From Bacteroidia bacterium (GTDB lineage: Bacteria > Bacteroidota > Bacteroidia > AKYH767-A > OLB10): a stretch of DNA of 64,000 bases. Below are positions 36,918 through 46,949 of the stretch, one piece after another. The stretch is from the NCBI GenBank assembly GCA_020847635.1, contig JADLBQ010000084.1, positions 1 to 64,000 on the forward strand, read 5' to 3'. The notes below the pieces were generated by a model, which saw only the letters and a program-made list of their open reading frames with translations, did no database searches and was not told where the DNA came from. Numbering within the stretch: the stretch's first letter is position 1; each line of letters starts with the position of its first letter. The position numbers and the translations under genes were made by a program.

Positions 36918-36968
36918 AGCATGCGTAAAGTTACATTATTGATAACTAACTCTTATAAGACATAAGTA

Positions 36969-39890
36969 TTACCCCGGCAGCAGAGCTTCAATCCTTACTT
37001 TTGTTCCTTTCGCAGGGAATGAACTGATTTCATACAAGCCGGTAATTTCTTTCATTCTTTTTCTCATATTTAACAAACCATTGCCGGTTCCCATTCTTTC
37101 TTCCACATTAAACCCTATTCCGTCATCATTAATTGATAAAACAAACCGATTCATTTTTTCGGGCTCAATAACAACCGTTACCCGGGATGCTCTTGAATGC
37201 TTAACAATATTATGCAAGGTCTCTTTTACTACAAGGAAAATATTTCGTCTGAAACCTGCCTTCAAGCGAATGGCCGGAATTCGTTCAGGAATTTCGACCG
37301 AGAATTCAACCCTATTCAGCTCAAGATACTCTTTAATATAGCGATGAAGATATGAAACAAGATTAGGTAACGAATCATTTGAAGGATTGAGAGCCCAGAT
37401 AATCTCATTCATCTTATTAATGACATCATTGGCTGCTGTTTCGATTCTATCAATTGTATCCCGTTCATTAGCCTGAGGTTTAATTGTCTGACGTGCAATT
37501 TTTGATAGGATAACAATGTTGGTAAGATCAGCACCCAAATCATCATGCATATCCCGTGAAATCCGGTTACGCTCCTGCTCTAATGCACGCGTTCGCTCAA
37601 AAACAGCAAGCTTCTTTCTGAACTTGGCTGAAGCAATATTCCTGAGTACTATGTATAACATGAAAATGAGTGTATTGGCAACAATCAGTCTAAACCATAA
37701 TGTTCCGTAAAAAGGAGCTATGATTTCAAACTTGATAAACACCGGTTTACTCCAGCCCGAACCTGCTCTTTTTGCTTGTACCTGAAAAATATAGGATCCG
37801 GGGTTCAATGAGCTATATTCTGCTATTGTATTCTCAGTTACTGTCCATTCTTCATTAAATCCATTTAACTTATACTGAAACAGAACTCTGTTACTATTCT
37901 GATAAACTGGTGATTCAAATTCAATATGCAACGGATATTTTTTGAATTTAAAACTCAGCGAATCATTTAACTTGATTTTCTGATCTCCATACCAGAACTC
38001 CTTAATATAAACTGCCGGAGGTTCATTTATTTGTTTAGTCAGGCTGTTTTCAAAATAATTGATTCCCTTATATCCGGCAATATAGATCTTGTTATGAAGC
38101 AAAACATCATTTACACTTTCAGACAATAAGCCATCAACAGAAGTAAAATGTTCTACAACTTGTGGAACATCGTTATTCAATACAAATCTGAAAAGTCCGT
38201 TTTGAGCTGATAACCAGATTACCTTCTCGCTGCTTACTGTTATCCTTTTTACAAAGCTCATGGGAATGTGATTAACCGAATCAATCATTGCCCTTATTTT
38301 TCCATCTCTAAAAACCAGTAGTCCGGCCCCGGAAGTAGCAACCAGGAGTGATGTTCCAAGCATTTGGAAATCAGTCACGGGATGCGTTATTTCCGATGTA
38401 AGCTGAATCAATTCATTTCTTAGAGCATAGATTGTTTGCCCGGTCATTAATATCAGGCTATCCGTTCCACATGTCTTAAGATGAGTGATAATCCTGTTTC
38501 TGCTAAGTGTATAATAATGTTTAAGAATGGGGTTGCCTTTTCTCAAATCCAACTTGAAAATGACCGAATCCTGGGTAATAAAACATGAGTGATCTTTTGA
38601 AAATGCAACTAAGCTAACTGAAGGAGATATGGATCCTGGTGAGTTAGTCAATTCTTTTATATCATATGTTCTCAGATTATCATTACGATACAGATAAAGA
38701 CGGTTCCCCTTCAGGAATATTGCTATTTTTTTATCCGTATCTGAATCAACTGATAATTTACCAGCCTGTTTCTCATTAAATGGAATTATTGGAATTACAT
38801 TCTGTTTCTTAATAACGACTGCCTTATCCTGATCTGTAATAGCTATCAAATCTTCTCCGTAAGCTAACAAGCGACTGATACTTTCTGAAGGCAATCCTCC
38901 CGCTTTCGTTATGAACTCCAATGACAGCCCGGGTGCCGCATACCTGTAAACTCCTGATCCATTTGTCGTGACCCAGACATTGCTTTCCCGGTCGGAAAAG
39001 AAAGAGGTAACCCGAACTTGCTCAAGAACAGGCCTGGCCTGCCGGTAGGTACCTCTGTCATATTTAAAAAGAAACGTATTATCTAAACGATTGCTGAACC
39101 AGATGTTATTAAAATCATCATAAAATAAATAAGCTGATTTTTCCATTGCAGGAATCCTTTGTGATGAAATCACAACTCCGTAATTTTTATTTATCATTCG
39201 TTCAATCCCCTTGGTTGTGAGGAATACGGCATTACTGTTCGAAATAAAATGATAGATCAGCCTATCTGATGAAAGAATAACAGGACCGAGTAATAAAATA
39301 AACTCATCACTTTCGTAATCATAACTGAAAAACCGGGAAGAATAGATAATCCACAATTCGTTGTCAGATGTAAGGTAGAACTCAGGAGCATAGCTGATTT
39401 CTCCCGGCATGGGTGAAGCAAAATAAAGAAGGGCATCTGAGACTGATAGTCTTGCCAGAGCTCCGCCCTTATATCCAAACCATAAATTTCCAAAAACATC
39501 TTCAATGATTGTGCTGGCTATTTTTTTATTCTGAATTCTATTGATTAACTGATTGTTCTTCTCATTAAAAAACCGGCCATCCGAATACATGGAAAGCTTG
39601 CCATCAGGATGAAAAATCCATAATCGCCCTTTTTTATCATTATACAACCTACTGATTTCATTCGATGCAAGACCATTTACCTCTGTATAGGTAATAAAGT
39701 CCTTTCCATTGAACATGGTAAGGCCTACATCTGTTCCAAACCAAATAAATCCTGCCTTATCCTGAGCTGAACAGAATACCCTTTCAGAAGGCAGACCTTC
39801 ATCCATTGAATAACTGTACGAGAAAGGTAGTTGTGCCGGTAAAATGCCGGGCAGGCAAAGCAACAGTCCAAGATAAAGGAGCTTGGGCAT
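36969..39890 (-). CDS. two-component sensor kinase with Reg_prop propeller and Y_Y_Y domain
   Basis: About 973 residues from the ATG at 39890, which gives the signal peptide MPKLLYLGLLLCLPGILPA. Periplasmic two-part beta propeller with Reg_prop repeats (FIWFGTDVGLTMFNGKDF, VWVTTNGSGVYRY, VIWLSAQNGLFRF), a Y_Y_Y domain at about 670-735 (FQYKLNGFNEEWT), a membrane helix at about 745-765, then HisKA_3 with the phospho-His in ISRDMHDDLGADLTN and a HATPase domain ending GNGLLNMRKRMKE. Its layout resembles hybrid and carbohydrate-sensing Bacteroidetes regulators but it lacks a fused receiver. Signal unknown. Confidence 0.9.
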   Translation of the reverse strand: MPKLLYLGLLLCLPGILPAQLPFSYSYSMDEGLPSERVFCSAQDKAGFIWFGTDVGLTMFNGKDFITYTEVNGLASNEISRLYNDKKGRLWIFHPDGKLSMYSDGRFFNEKNNQLINRIQNKKIASTIIEDVFGNLWFGYKGGALARLSVSDALLYFASPMPGEISYAPEFYLTSDNELWIIYSSRFFSYDYESDEFILLLGPVILSSDRLIYHFISNSNAVFLTTKGIERMINKNYGVVISSQRIPAMEKSAYLFYDDFNNIWFSNRLDNTFLFKYDRGTYRQARPVLEQVRVTSFFSDRESNVWVTTNGSGVYRYAAPGLSLEFITKAGGLPSESISRLLAYGEDLIAITDQDKAVVIKKQNVIPIIPFNEKQAGKLSVDSDTDKKIAIFLKGNRLYLYRNDNLRTYDIKELTNSPGSISPSVSLVAFSKDHSCFITQDSVIFKLDLRKGNPILKHYYTLSRNRIITHLKTCGTDSLILMTGQTIYALRNELIQLTSEITHPVTDFQMLGTSLLVATSGAGLLVFRDGKIRAMIDSVNHIPMSFVKRITVSSEKVIWLSAQNGLFRFVLNNDVPQVVEHFTSVDGLLSESVNDVLLHNKIYIAGYKGINYFENSLTKQINEPPAVYIKEFWYGDQKIKLNDSLSFKFKKYPLHIEFESPVYQNSNRVLFQYKLNGFNEEWTVTENTIAEYSSLNPGSYIFQVQAKRAGSGWSKPVFIKFEIIAPFYGTLWFRLIVANTLIFMLYIVLRNIASAKFRKKLAVFERTRALEQERNRISRDMHDDLGADLTNIVILSKIARQTIKPQANERDTIDRIETAANDVINKMNEIIWALNPSNDSLPNLVSYLHRYIKEYLELNRVEFSVEIPERIPAIRLKAGFRRNIFLVVKETLHNIVKHSRASRVTVVIEPEKMNRFVLSINDDGIGFNVEERMGTGNGLLNMRKRMKEITGLYEISSFPAKGTKVRIEALLPG

Positions 39891-39980
39891 GTGAGTTAAT
39901 TGCTGCAAGTTAATAAATTGCGGCTAACTTCCCGTATCTTTTAATGAGATTATTGATTAATTCTTCTATTTGCACTCTTC

Positions 39981-41120
39981 ATGACACAAACTACTCCATT
40001 AAAAATACTGTGGATAGCTGGTTGGTATCCAAACAGGATGAAGCCTGCATTAGGGAATTTTGTCATGCGCCATGCCGAATCAGCTGCTCTGTACAACAAG
40101 ATCATTGTTGTGCATGTTGTTTCGGCTGATGAAGATAACCTTTTAATCACTGATCATGTTCATTTAAAAACAATTACTGTTTATTACAAGAAGAGCAGTC
40201 GCTTGACTAACTTTTTTTACTGGCGAAGAGCCTGGAAGAAAGGAATTCAACGGGCCGAAGATGAGTTCGGATCTAAACCGGATCTTGTTCATTTAAATAT
40301 CATTTTCCCTGCAGGAATTATAGCATCTGCCTATTCATTAAAGAATAAGCTGCCTTTAATTATTACAGAGCACTCAACTATTTTTCACCGGAAGCTAAAT
40401 TGCTTAGAACGGTATGTTATACGTAAAACAGTCCGTACTGCACGATTAATCTGTCCTGTCTCTGCCCATCTCGGGAGGGCTATTCAACAATTAGGAATCC
40501 ACCGAGAAACCTTCGTTGTTTTAAATGTAGTCAACACTGATTTATTTAAACCGGTTCAGAAAATTAATCAGATCAGAAAAAAGATTCTTCATGTTTCGAC
40601 TTTAAATGAACACCAGAAGAATATTACAGGGATGCTACGAGTTATCAAACGGCTTTCAGCAATTCGTGATGATTTTATTTTGGAAATAATCAGCGAATTT
40701 GATTTTAGCAATGCTGAAAGCTATGCAGCAGCATTAGGGCTTGACAATAAATTTATCTCTTTTCAACCATTACAGCCAATCGAAAAAGTAGCTGAAGCCA
40801 TGCAGCAGGCTGATGTTTTTATTTTATTCAGTAATACCGAAAATATGCCATGTGTATTACTTGAAGCAGTCGCTTGCGGATTACCGGTTATTACTACAAA
40901 AGTTGGTGGTATCTCCGAACAGATAAATGATTCTTGCGGAATCCTGATTGACAAAGGTGATGAAGATGCCTTATTAAAGAATTTAACTGTTCTCTTGGAT
41001 CATCCAGAAAGATTCGATGCTTCAGGAATGCATAACCATATTCATTCCATTTGCTCGTATGAAGCTGTGGGTAAACAGTTTAACGCCATCTACCAACGTA
41101 TCGTTTCAGACAAGAAGTAA
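39981..41120 (+). CDS. GT4-type glycosyltransferase
   Basis: 379 residues with the GT-B two-domain layout. N-terminal part: ILWIAGWYPNRMKPALGNFV and HLNIIFPAGIIA. C-terminal part: the GT4 donor-binding motif in VFILFSNTENMPCVLLEAVACGLPVITTKVGGISEQI. The family uses NDP- or lipid-linked sugars with retention of configuration; the acceptor is unknown. It is divergent from the sensor kinase by 90 nt, and convergent with the outer-membrane barrel gene. Confidence 0.88.
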   Translation: MTQTTPLKILWIAGWYPNRMKPALGNFVMRHAESAALYNKIIVVHVVSADEDNLLITDHVHLKTITVYYKKSSRLTNFFYWRRAWKKGIQRAEDEFGSKPDLVHLNIIFPAGIIASAYSLKNKLPLIITEHSTIFHRKLNCLERYVIRKTVRTARLICPVSAHLGRAIQQLGIHRETFVVLNVVNTDLFKPVQKINQIRKKILHVSTLNEHQKNITGMLRVIKRLSAIRDDFILEIISEFDFSNAESYAAALGLDNKFISFQPLQPIEKVAEAMQQADVFILFSNTENMPCVLLEAVACGLPVITTKVGGISEQINDSCGILIDKGDEDALLKNLTVLLDHPERFDASGMHNHIHSICSYEAVGKQFNAIYQRIVSDKK

Positions 41121-41126
41121 ATATTC

Positions 41127-42860
41127 TTAAAAGGATAATGTTATACCTGCTAATGCATTGAGCTTGTAGGATGGATAGTTATACCATTGTGCGTAACGGA
41201 CCGCTGTCAGATTATTGAGTTGAAGCCAGAAAGACAGCAACTTTGAATACCGGTAATCAATTCCAAGGTTAATATCGGCATACGGCTTAAGGGTTGAATA
41301 ACCATCAACTGCCAATGCTTTTCGCTCTCCCGAATAAAACAACGCAGCTTTAAAATAAATCTTCTCAGCAATTGAGTAGTCTCCTTCAATGGCCATGGTG
41401 AAAGAAGGCCTGAACAAAGGCTCACGGTTCTCTTCAAGGCTATAAGAATAATAGTCTGTTTTTAAAGTAATGCCTACTTTCTCAATGTACTTATACTGTA
41501 CTTCAGCATGAATATTAAGCCGGTCAACGGTATCATAATAAGCTGAATAATAAGTAACCCCATAATCGTTTAACGAGTTTACGTAAAATACATCCTCCAG
41601 GGATCTTGAGTAACCGGCCGTTGCCAGCAATTGCAATTGTCTTTCAGGACGAATAATGAATCCTGCGGATACATTCAGCTTATTATTGGTATTTAACAAC
41701 ATTTTTTCATTCAGTAGTTGTCTAGGAATCATGAATGGATTTTCTTCAGTCAATGACTTCAAGGTATTCTTTTGAAGGTCACCTGAAAGCTCACCTGTAA
41801 TCTTGAGCTGGTCTTTAATCAAAGGATACTCTATATTAACAACCGGATAGAATCTCCAGAAACTTAAGTCAAAACTTCGTTCAATGGCAATATTTGCACC
41901 AGCTGAGAAATAGATTCCGCTCTTTTCAAATTCATATCGTGGGTTTAGCCTGAATATGGTTCGGCTGATATCAATTGAAGGCATGACAGTTTCCGGGCAA
42001 ATTGTTCCCGGAGGGCAGATTGTTCCCGGTATCGTTGTTTTAAGAGGATTAACACTTAAACCCATTTCTAAAGTATGGTCGTTTCCCAGTTTTTTGCTTG
42101 CGGAAAATCCAATCTGAAAATCACTCTCTGTTGCTTCATAATTAACTGTTTTAAGAGTATAACTTCCAAAGGCAATCTCTGCACGGTAATTCAATTTATC
42201 CGGATCATTGTGAATACTCCCAAACCCGAATTTACCACTAAAGGAATTTCGAATCTGACGTGTTTCCTTCTTTGAAAAAATTTCGGGAATCCGGTATCCA
42301 TAAAAATGTCCGACATCTCTGTCAAAGATCAGTTTCCCGTCTAAGGCCGAAAAATCAAAGAATTTAGTTCCTGTAACAGCAACACGATTTGAGCTTACTC
42401 CGGGGAATCCATAGGTTTTAATACTGCCGGAAGAGGACAGATGTTTCAGATGCACACCAGCATCAAAATCTTTTGACCTGAGTGCATTGAAGAATCCTTC
42501 ACCGTATAGGGTATTGTAATTTCCATAAGCTCCCTTTACAAATCCATGATATAACTCTTTAATGTTTTCATCTCTGATTTTTACCGGCTTGATCGGAGTC
42601 ACATTATAGCTTGTGCTTTCTTTGTTTTCCTCAATACTGTAATTTAGTACGGGTGGTTCTGAAGCAGTTGTGTCCCGCATAGGTGAAGAAGTAATTTTAA
42701 TTGCATCTGACAGTACCGGCTGATAGGGTTTCACAACTTCTACCTCTTCATTACCCACACTCCCCTTTTGTGCAAAAACCGATACTGCAGAAAGCTGCAC
42801 AGCTAACTGAACTGCCAGCAAGAACTTAATCTTAACATAATCTAATCGGGTTTCCTTCAT
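41127..42860 (-). CDS. outer-membrane beta-barrel protein paired with TPR protein
   Basis: About 577 residues from the ATG at 42860 (1 nt after the TPR stop); a start further upstream would overlap that gene. Signal peptide ends near VSVFAQKG, then an 80-residue periplasmic segment with VEVVKPYQPVLSDAIKI and a barrel with alternating aromatic strands ending in LAGITLSF, a beta-barrel C-terminal Phe signal. It looks like a TonB-receptor barrel without the plug. Coupled to the TPR gene; the pair probably acts in the envelope. Function unknown. Confidence 0.7.
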   Translation of the reverse strand: MKETRLDYVKIKFLLAVQLAVQLSAVSVFAQKGSVGNEEVEVVKPYQPVLSDAIKITSSPMRDTTASEPPVLNYSIEENKESTSYNVTPIKPVKIRDENIKELYHGFVKGAYGNYNTLYGEGFFNALRSKDFDAGVHLKHLSSSGSIKTYGFPGVSSNRVAVTGTKFFDFSALDGKLIFDRDVGHFYGYRIPEIFSKKETRQIRNSFSGKFGFGSIHNDPDKLNYRAEIAFGSYTLKTVNYEATESDFQIGFSASKKLGNDHTLEMGLSVNPLKTTIPGTICPPGTICPETVMPSIDISRTIFRLNPRYEFEKSGIYFSAGANIAIERSFDLSFWRFYPVVNIEYPLIKDQLKITGELSGDLQKNTLKSLTEENPFMIPRQLLNEKMLLNTNNKLNVSAGFIIRPERQLQLLATAGYSRSLEDVFYVNSLNDYGVTYYSAYYDTVDRLNIHAEVQYKYIEKVGITLKTDYYSYSLEENREPLFRPSFTMAIEGDYSIAEKIYFKAALFYSGERKALAVDGYSTLKPYADINLGIDYRYSKLLSFWLQLNNLTAVRYAQWYNYPSYKLNALAGITLSF

Positions 42861-42861
42861 T

Positions 42862-45800
42862 TTACTCTTCGTTGGAATTATCAATTGAATTTTCCTGTTT
42901 TTCTCTGACTTCCTGAATTTCTCTTTCTGTTTCAGACTTCAGCAGTGCATCATATTTCTGCTGAGCAATGGATAAAATATCTTCCGGGTCATTATTATTT
43001 TTCTCATAATTATCAAGAATACTCTTCAAGGTATGTTTAGCCTGAAAAGTATCTTTTAGCTGGACATAATTGTCAGATAATAATATAAAACTCTTGGCTA
43101 TCCAGAAGTCATAGGAGGGTACCTGATTGATTACATCAAAACATCGCTTTTGCGATTCTTTAAAATTGGATTGCTGGTAATAAATCCATGCGATAGAATA
43201 CCGGGCTTCTGCTCCGTTTTCACCGGATGCGGTTTTCAGTAAAGTTTTAAATTCATCCAATGCCTGTGAAAGTTCATTTGACTCCATTAGCGTCTTTGCA
43301 TATATCATTCTTGCCTCATTAACCAGTGATGCAGGAGCTTTCTCCTGGCTAAGAACCTTCTGGGCAGCAACCCCTGCAGCATTAAACTTACCGGTAAGAT
43401 AAAGACAGCGCATCAGCCCAACCTGGGCAGCAATTAAATTGTCTTTGAATTCTGCAGTTTCTTCTAATTGGGCATAAAGATTACCGGCATGTTCATAGTC
43501 TTTTTTCTCATAATAGATTCCGGCTGCACGAATTAAAGAACGCTCTGTAAAACCACTTCTGGGAGCTTTGAGTACCGATTCAAAACTGGCTAAAGCCTGC
43601 TCAAAGTATTTTAATTTAAAATCGGATTCTGCCTTATAAAAAGTAGCAGGAATAAATTTTGAACCTTCCGGATATCGCTTCAGATAGGTGTCAAAATCAC
43701 GGGAAGCCTTTTCAAAATTACCTTTCAGATAAACCTGCTCTGCAGCATCATAGGTAACTTTTTCCTGTTCGGAGATACTGATATCTGCAAAAGGAACAGA
43801 TTTAACATATTCAAAATAGCCATCAGCATTACCGTTACTTACATAAATGTTTTTAATACTAACGAGTGCAGAAGCTGATTCGGCAGTTCCCGGATAGTCT
43901 GAGACCACGCGTTTATATGCTGCTAAAGCCTGTTCATCTTTATTCTCATTGTAATAAATCAATGCAACATTCAACTTTGCCTTAGGTGTATAAATACTTT
44001 GTTTATGCTTATCAAGAATAAGACGAAATTGTTCAGCCGCTCTTTGGTAATCATTCATGGCCATAAAAGCAGTTCCCTTCTCGTAAACCGCATCATCGGT
44101 ATAATCCGATTTAGGATACTTTGCAAGTAATTGCTGCAGTGTTGCCTGCTTCCCGTTTAGGTTACCCTGGATCCCCTGGATCATTCCTTTCTGAAATAAT
44201 GCATAATCAGAGCCTGTTGCATTTGCCACAATGGCTTCTTCATAGAATGAAATTGCACTCAGGTATTCCTTCTGCATAAAAAGTCCGTCAGCAATCCGGA
44301 TAACTGCATCATTATAGCGGGCTTTATCAGTTTCATTCTTATTTCGGATGTATTTTCTGAACCAGTCTGAAGATTCTTTATAATTTTCACGCTTGAAATG
44401 GGCATATCCGATCCCATAATTGGCAGTATTATAAACTGAAGTGGTTACAGATGGCGGATTGAAAATAAAAATCCGATATTGCTTAACAGCATCATCAAAT
44501 CTGCCAATAGCATAAAAAGATTCAGCCTTCCAATACATGGCTAAAGAACGTACCGATTCATCATAATTTGCCACAATTGCTTTGGTAAACAGATCAATCG
44601 CCCTGCTGTAGTCCCTGTCATTAAAAAATTCGACTCCTCTGAAATAAGCTACTCGCTGATAAGCTTTCGCTGCACGTGGTCCTTTGTTCGGAATATTTTC
44701 TAATGCAGCCAGAGCATCCTTGTAATTATGTGTACTTAAATAAACCTGTGCCAGGAGCTCATTAGCTTCATCCGTTTTCTTTGTTCCCGGATAGGATTTG
44801 ACATAATCGCGTAATGCATTGACTGCTACCGGCTGAAAATTGAGCTCGTATGACAGTTTTGCATAATTAAATAATGCGTCTTCTTTAACTTCTTTATTAT
44901 AATCCGTCTGAGAAGCAAACTGGAATGCATTACGTGCACTCTGTTTATTCTTGACTTTAATAAAACAGTTACCCAGATGATAATAAGCATTTTGAGCAAT
45001 CCGGTCCTTTACATTAACTGTTTTTTCAAAATAAGTAATTGCCTTCCCGCAGTTTCCTGTCATAAAATAACAATAGCCAATCTGGTAGAAATCTTCACGT
45101 TGAGGCTGGGGGAAATTCTTCTGATAGTCCTCAAAATACGTTAACGCATCCTTCCACAAGCCTTTCCGGTAATAAGACTCTGCAACAATTCGCTTGATTT
45201 CAGCAGCATTCTTGAGTTTAGGATCTTCCAGTTTGGGTATTGCATAATGAATCACCTCATCGTATTTCTGCTGCTCATAATAAATCTGAACAATGTAGTA
45301 AGGAATGACCAATCCGAATGTTTCTGAATCTTTCAGCTTTTCAAACGTACTGAGTGCTGTGGTATAATTATTATTTGCATAAGCCACATGACCATAGTAA
45401 TAATTAGCAGCTGTTTTATACTTTGATTCCGTATTCAAAATCTCACTGAACGACTTACTGGCTTTCTCCATTTCTCTTTTCTGAAAATAGGAATACCCAA
45501 GCTTAAAATAATATTCGGCTATCTCATCATTGTTAAGCAACGAAATATCTGTCTTTTCAAGCCACTCAGTCACTTTACCAAACTTTCTACTTTTATAATA
45601 AATCCGTCCTAATTGAAATGTAGCTACTCCGGCATTTATATTTTCAGGATACTGGCTTAGAAACTCAATCAGTCTTTTTTCTGCATCCGGATGAAATAGT
45701 TCAGCAGCACATACTCCGGCAAAGTACCTTGCATTAATACGATTCAGTTCTGTCCCCTTTTGTTCAGAAATAAAACTGGTAAACTGCTCAAGTGCTGCAC

Positions 45801-45936
45801 TGTACTTTTCTTTCAGGTAAAGTTCCGTTGCCAGACGGTATTGCCTGTCATCATCGGTATAATAGGAAGTCCGCTGAGCTGTTGCATTCATGAACAGGAT
45901 AGTCAACCCTAGCAGGAGAAAAGGCTTTTTAAACAT
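42862..45936 (-). CDS. large exported tetratricopeptide-repeat protein
   Basis: 1024 residues, signal peptide MFKKPFLLLGLTILFMNATA. Almost the whole length is TPR-like helical hairpins (YYFKLGYSYFQKREMEKASKSF, YYHLGNCFIKVKNKQSARNAF, AVYEKGTAFMAMNDYQRAAEQF and many more). The C-terminus is a charged helix rich in Glu. No lipobox is seen, so it is probably soluble in the periplasm. The barrel gene follows 1 nt later. A scaffold role is inferred. It is unlike the T9SS protein PorW/SprE, which is a lipoprotein. Confidence 0.85.
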   Translation of the reverse strand: MFKKPFLLLGLTILFMNATAQRTSYYTDDDRQYRLATELYLKEKYSAALEQFTSFISEQKGTELNRINARYFAGVCAAELFHPDAEKRLIEFLSQYPENINAGVATFQLGRIYYKSRKFGKVTEWLEKTDISLLNNDEIAEYYFKLGYSYFQKREMEKASKSFSEILNTESKYKTAANYYYGHVAYANNNYTTALSTFEKLKDSETFGLVIPYYIVQIYYEQQKYDEVIHYAIPKLEDPKLKNAAEIKRIVAESYYRKGLWKDALTYFEDYQKNFPQPQREDFYQIGYCYFMTGNCGKAITYFEKTVNVKDRIAQNAYYHLGNCFIKVKNKQSARNAFQFASQTDYNKEVKEDALFNYAKLSYELNFQPVAVNALRDYVKSYPGTKKTDEANELLAQVYLSTHNYKDALAALENIPNKGPRAAKAYQRVAYFRGVEFFNDRDYSRAIDLFTKAIVANYDESVRSLAMYWKAESFYAIGRFDDAVKQYRIFIFNPPSVTTSVYNTANYGIGYAHFKRENYKESSDWFRKYIRNKNETDKARYNDAVIRIADGLFMQKEYLSAISFYEEAIVANATGSDYALFQKGMIQGIQGNLNGKQATLQQLLAKYPKSDYTDDAVYEKGTAFMAMNDYQRAAEQFRLILDKHKQSIYTPKAKLNVALIYYNENKDEQALAAYKRVVSDYPGTAESASALVSIKNIYVSNGNADGYFEYVKSVPFADISISEQEKVTYDAAEQVYLKGNFEKASRDFDTYLKRYPEGSKFIPATFYKAESDFKLKYFEQALASFESVLKAPRSGFTERSLIRAAGIYYEKKDYEHAGNLYAQLEETAEFKDNLIAAQVGLMRCLYLTGKFNAAGVAAQKVLSQEKAPASLVNEARMIYAKTLMESNELSQALDEFKTLLKTASGENGAEARYSIAWIYYQQSNFKESQKRCFDVINQVPSYDFWIAKSFILLSDNYVQLKDTFQAKHTLKSILDNYEKNNNDPEDILSIAQQKYDALLKSETEREIQEVREKQENSIDNSNEE

Positions 45937-46083
45937 ACGTTAACCCGTAATTTACTTTTGTTCTAGTGCTGGCGAAGTTACTCTGACAAAACGGGAGGTT
46001 TGGCTTTGATAGTATGACAACATTAGTTTTTATGAACATTATCATGAGAATAACCAAGAGTGTATCCTCCTGCTGTTTTTCAT

Positions 46084-46138
46084 AAATAGTTAATTTCTGC
46101 TGAATTTCGGTTAGAACATGCTAAACTAAATAGTTAAT
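46084..46138. repeat. direct repeat AAATAGTTAAT, two copies
   Basis: An 11-bp perfect direct repeat at 46084-46094 and 46128-46138 (44 bp apart, about four helical turns) in the 247-bp gap between the TPR and comB-like genes. It may be an operator for comB or chance in AT-rich DNA. No other feature is seen in that gap. Confidence 0.3.
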
Positions 46139-46183
46139 ACTATAAAATCTGAATCTGCTATTTTAGCATCCGATTCACATTTT

Positions 46184-46945
46184 ATGATTAACACCCATCG
46201 GATGGGGGATGCTCACGGGAAACCGTTAATTGAAGTATGCTTCTCACCTGCTCATTATAATTTATATGATCCGAAAGAGAGCATTGTGGTAGTTGCTGAT
46301 ATACTTCGGGCAACCTCGTCAATCTGTGTGGCATTCCATTACGGAGCTAGAAGCATTATACCGGTAAAAGGTCCTGAAGAAGCGATTGAGTACAAAAAGC
46401 TGGGCTACCTGACCGGAGTGGAAAGACAAGGTGAAAAGATAGAAGGATTTGATTTTGGGAATTCACCTTTCAGTTACATGGATCCGGCAATTAAAGGCAG
46501 AGATATTGCCCTGAGTACTACTAATGGGACCCGTGCGATACAAACTGCAAAAGATGCATATAAAGTAGTGATTGGATCCTTTCTGAATCTTGATATTCTA
46601 TGCGAATGGCTGAAAAACCAGAATCAGCATGTAATCACGTTATGTGCAGGATGGAAAAACTCCTTTAACCTAGAAGACACCTTGTTTGCAGGTGCATTGG
46701 TTTACCGATTGCGAAATCACTTTGACTTTTCGTATGGCCGGGATACCTGTATTGCTGCCGAATACCTTTACCTTTTAGGCAGGAATGACATGAACAAGTT
46801 TCTTAAGGAATCTTCACACCGGAGGCGGCTTGAAAAACTCGGAATTGAAAAGGATATCAAATTCTGCCTCACGCCCAATACAGCTCCGGTAATCCCGGTT
46901 CTAGATGGCAATGCATTGGTTAATTCATCTGTATTGGCCGTATAA
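46184..46945 (+). CDS. 2-phosphosulfolactate phosphatase (ComB family)
   Basis: 253 residues. ComB-family motifs: VVVADILRATSSICVAFHYGARSIIPV, GFDFGNSPF, LSTTNGTRAI, and LCAGWKNSFNLEDTLFAGAL. ComB removes phosphate from 2-phosphosulfolactate in coenzyme M biosynthesis of methanogens, and orthologs are frequent in Bacteroidetes that make no coenzyme M. The other pathway genes (comA, comC) are not nearby, so the true substrate here is uncertain. Another ATG lies 18 nt downstream. Confidence 0.82.
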   Translation: MINTHRMGDAHGKPLIEVCFSPAHYNLYDPKESIVVVADILRATSSICVAFHYGARSIIPVKGPEEAIEYKKLGYLTGVERQGEKIEGFDFGNSPFSYMDPAIKGRDIALSTTNGTRAIQTAKDAYKVVIGSFLNLDILCEWLKNQNQHVITLCAGWKNSFNLEDTLFAGALVYRLRNHFDFSYGRDTCIAAEYLYLLGRNDMNKFLKESSHRRRLEKLGIEKDIKFCLTPNTAPVIPVLDGNALVNSSVLAV

Positions 46946-46949
46946 CTTC

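Noticed and set aside
42861-42884. Upstream ATG for the barrel gene
   Set aside because: It would overlap the TPR gene and add eight non-signal residues; the ATG 1 nt after the TPR stop gives a better signal peptide.
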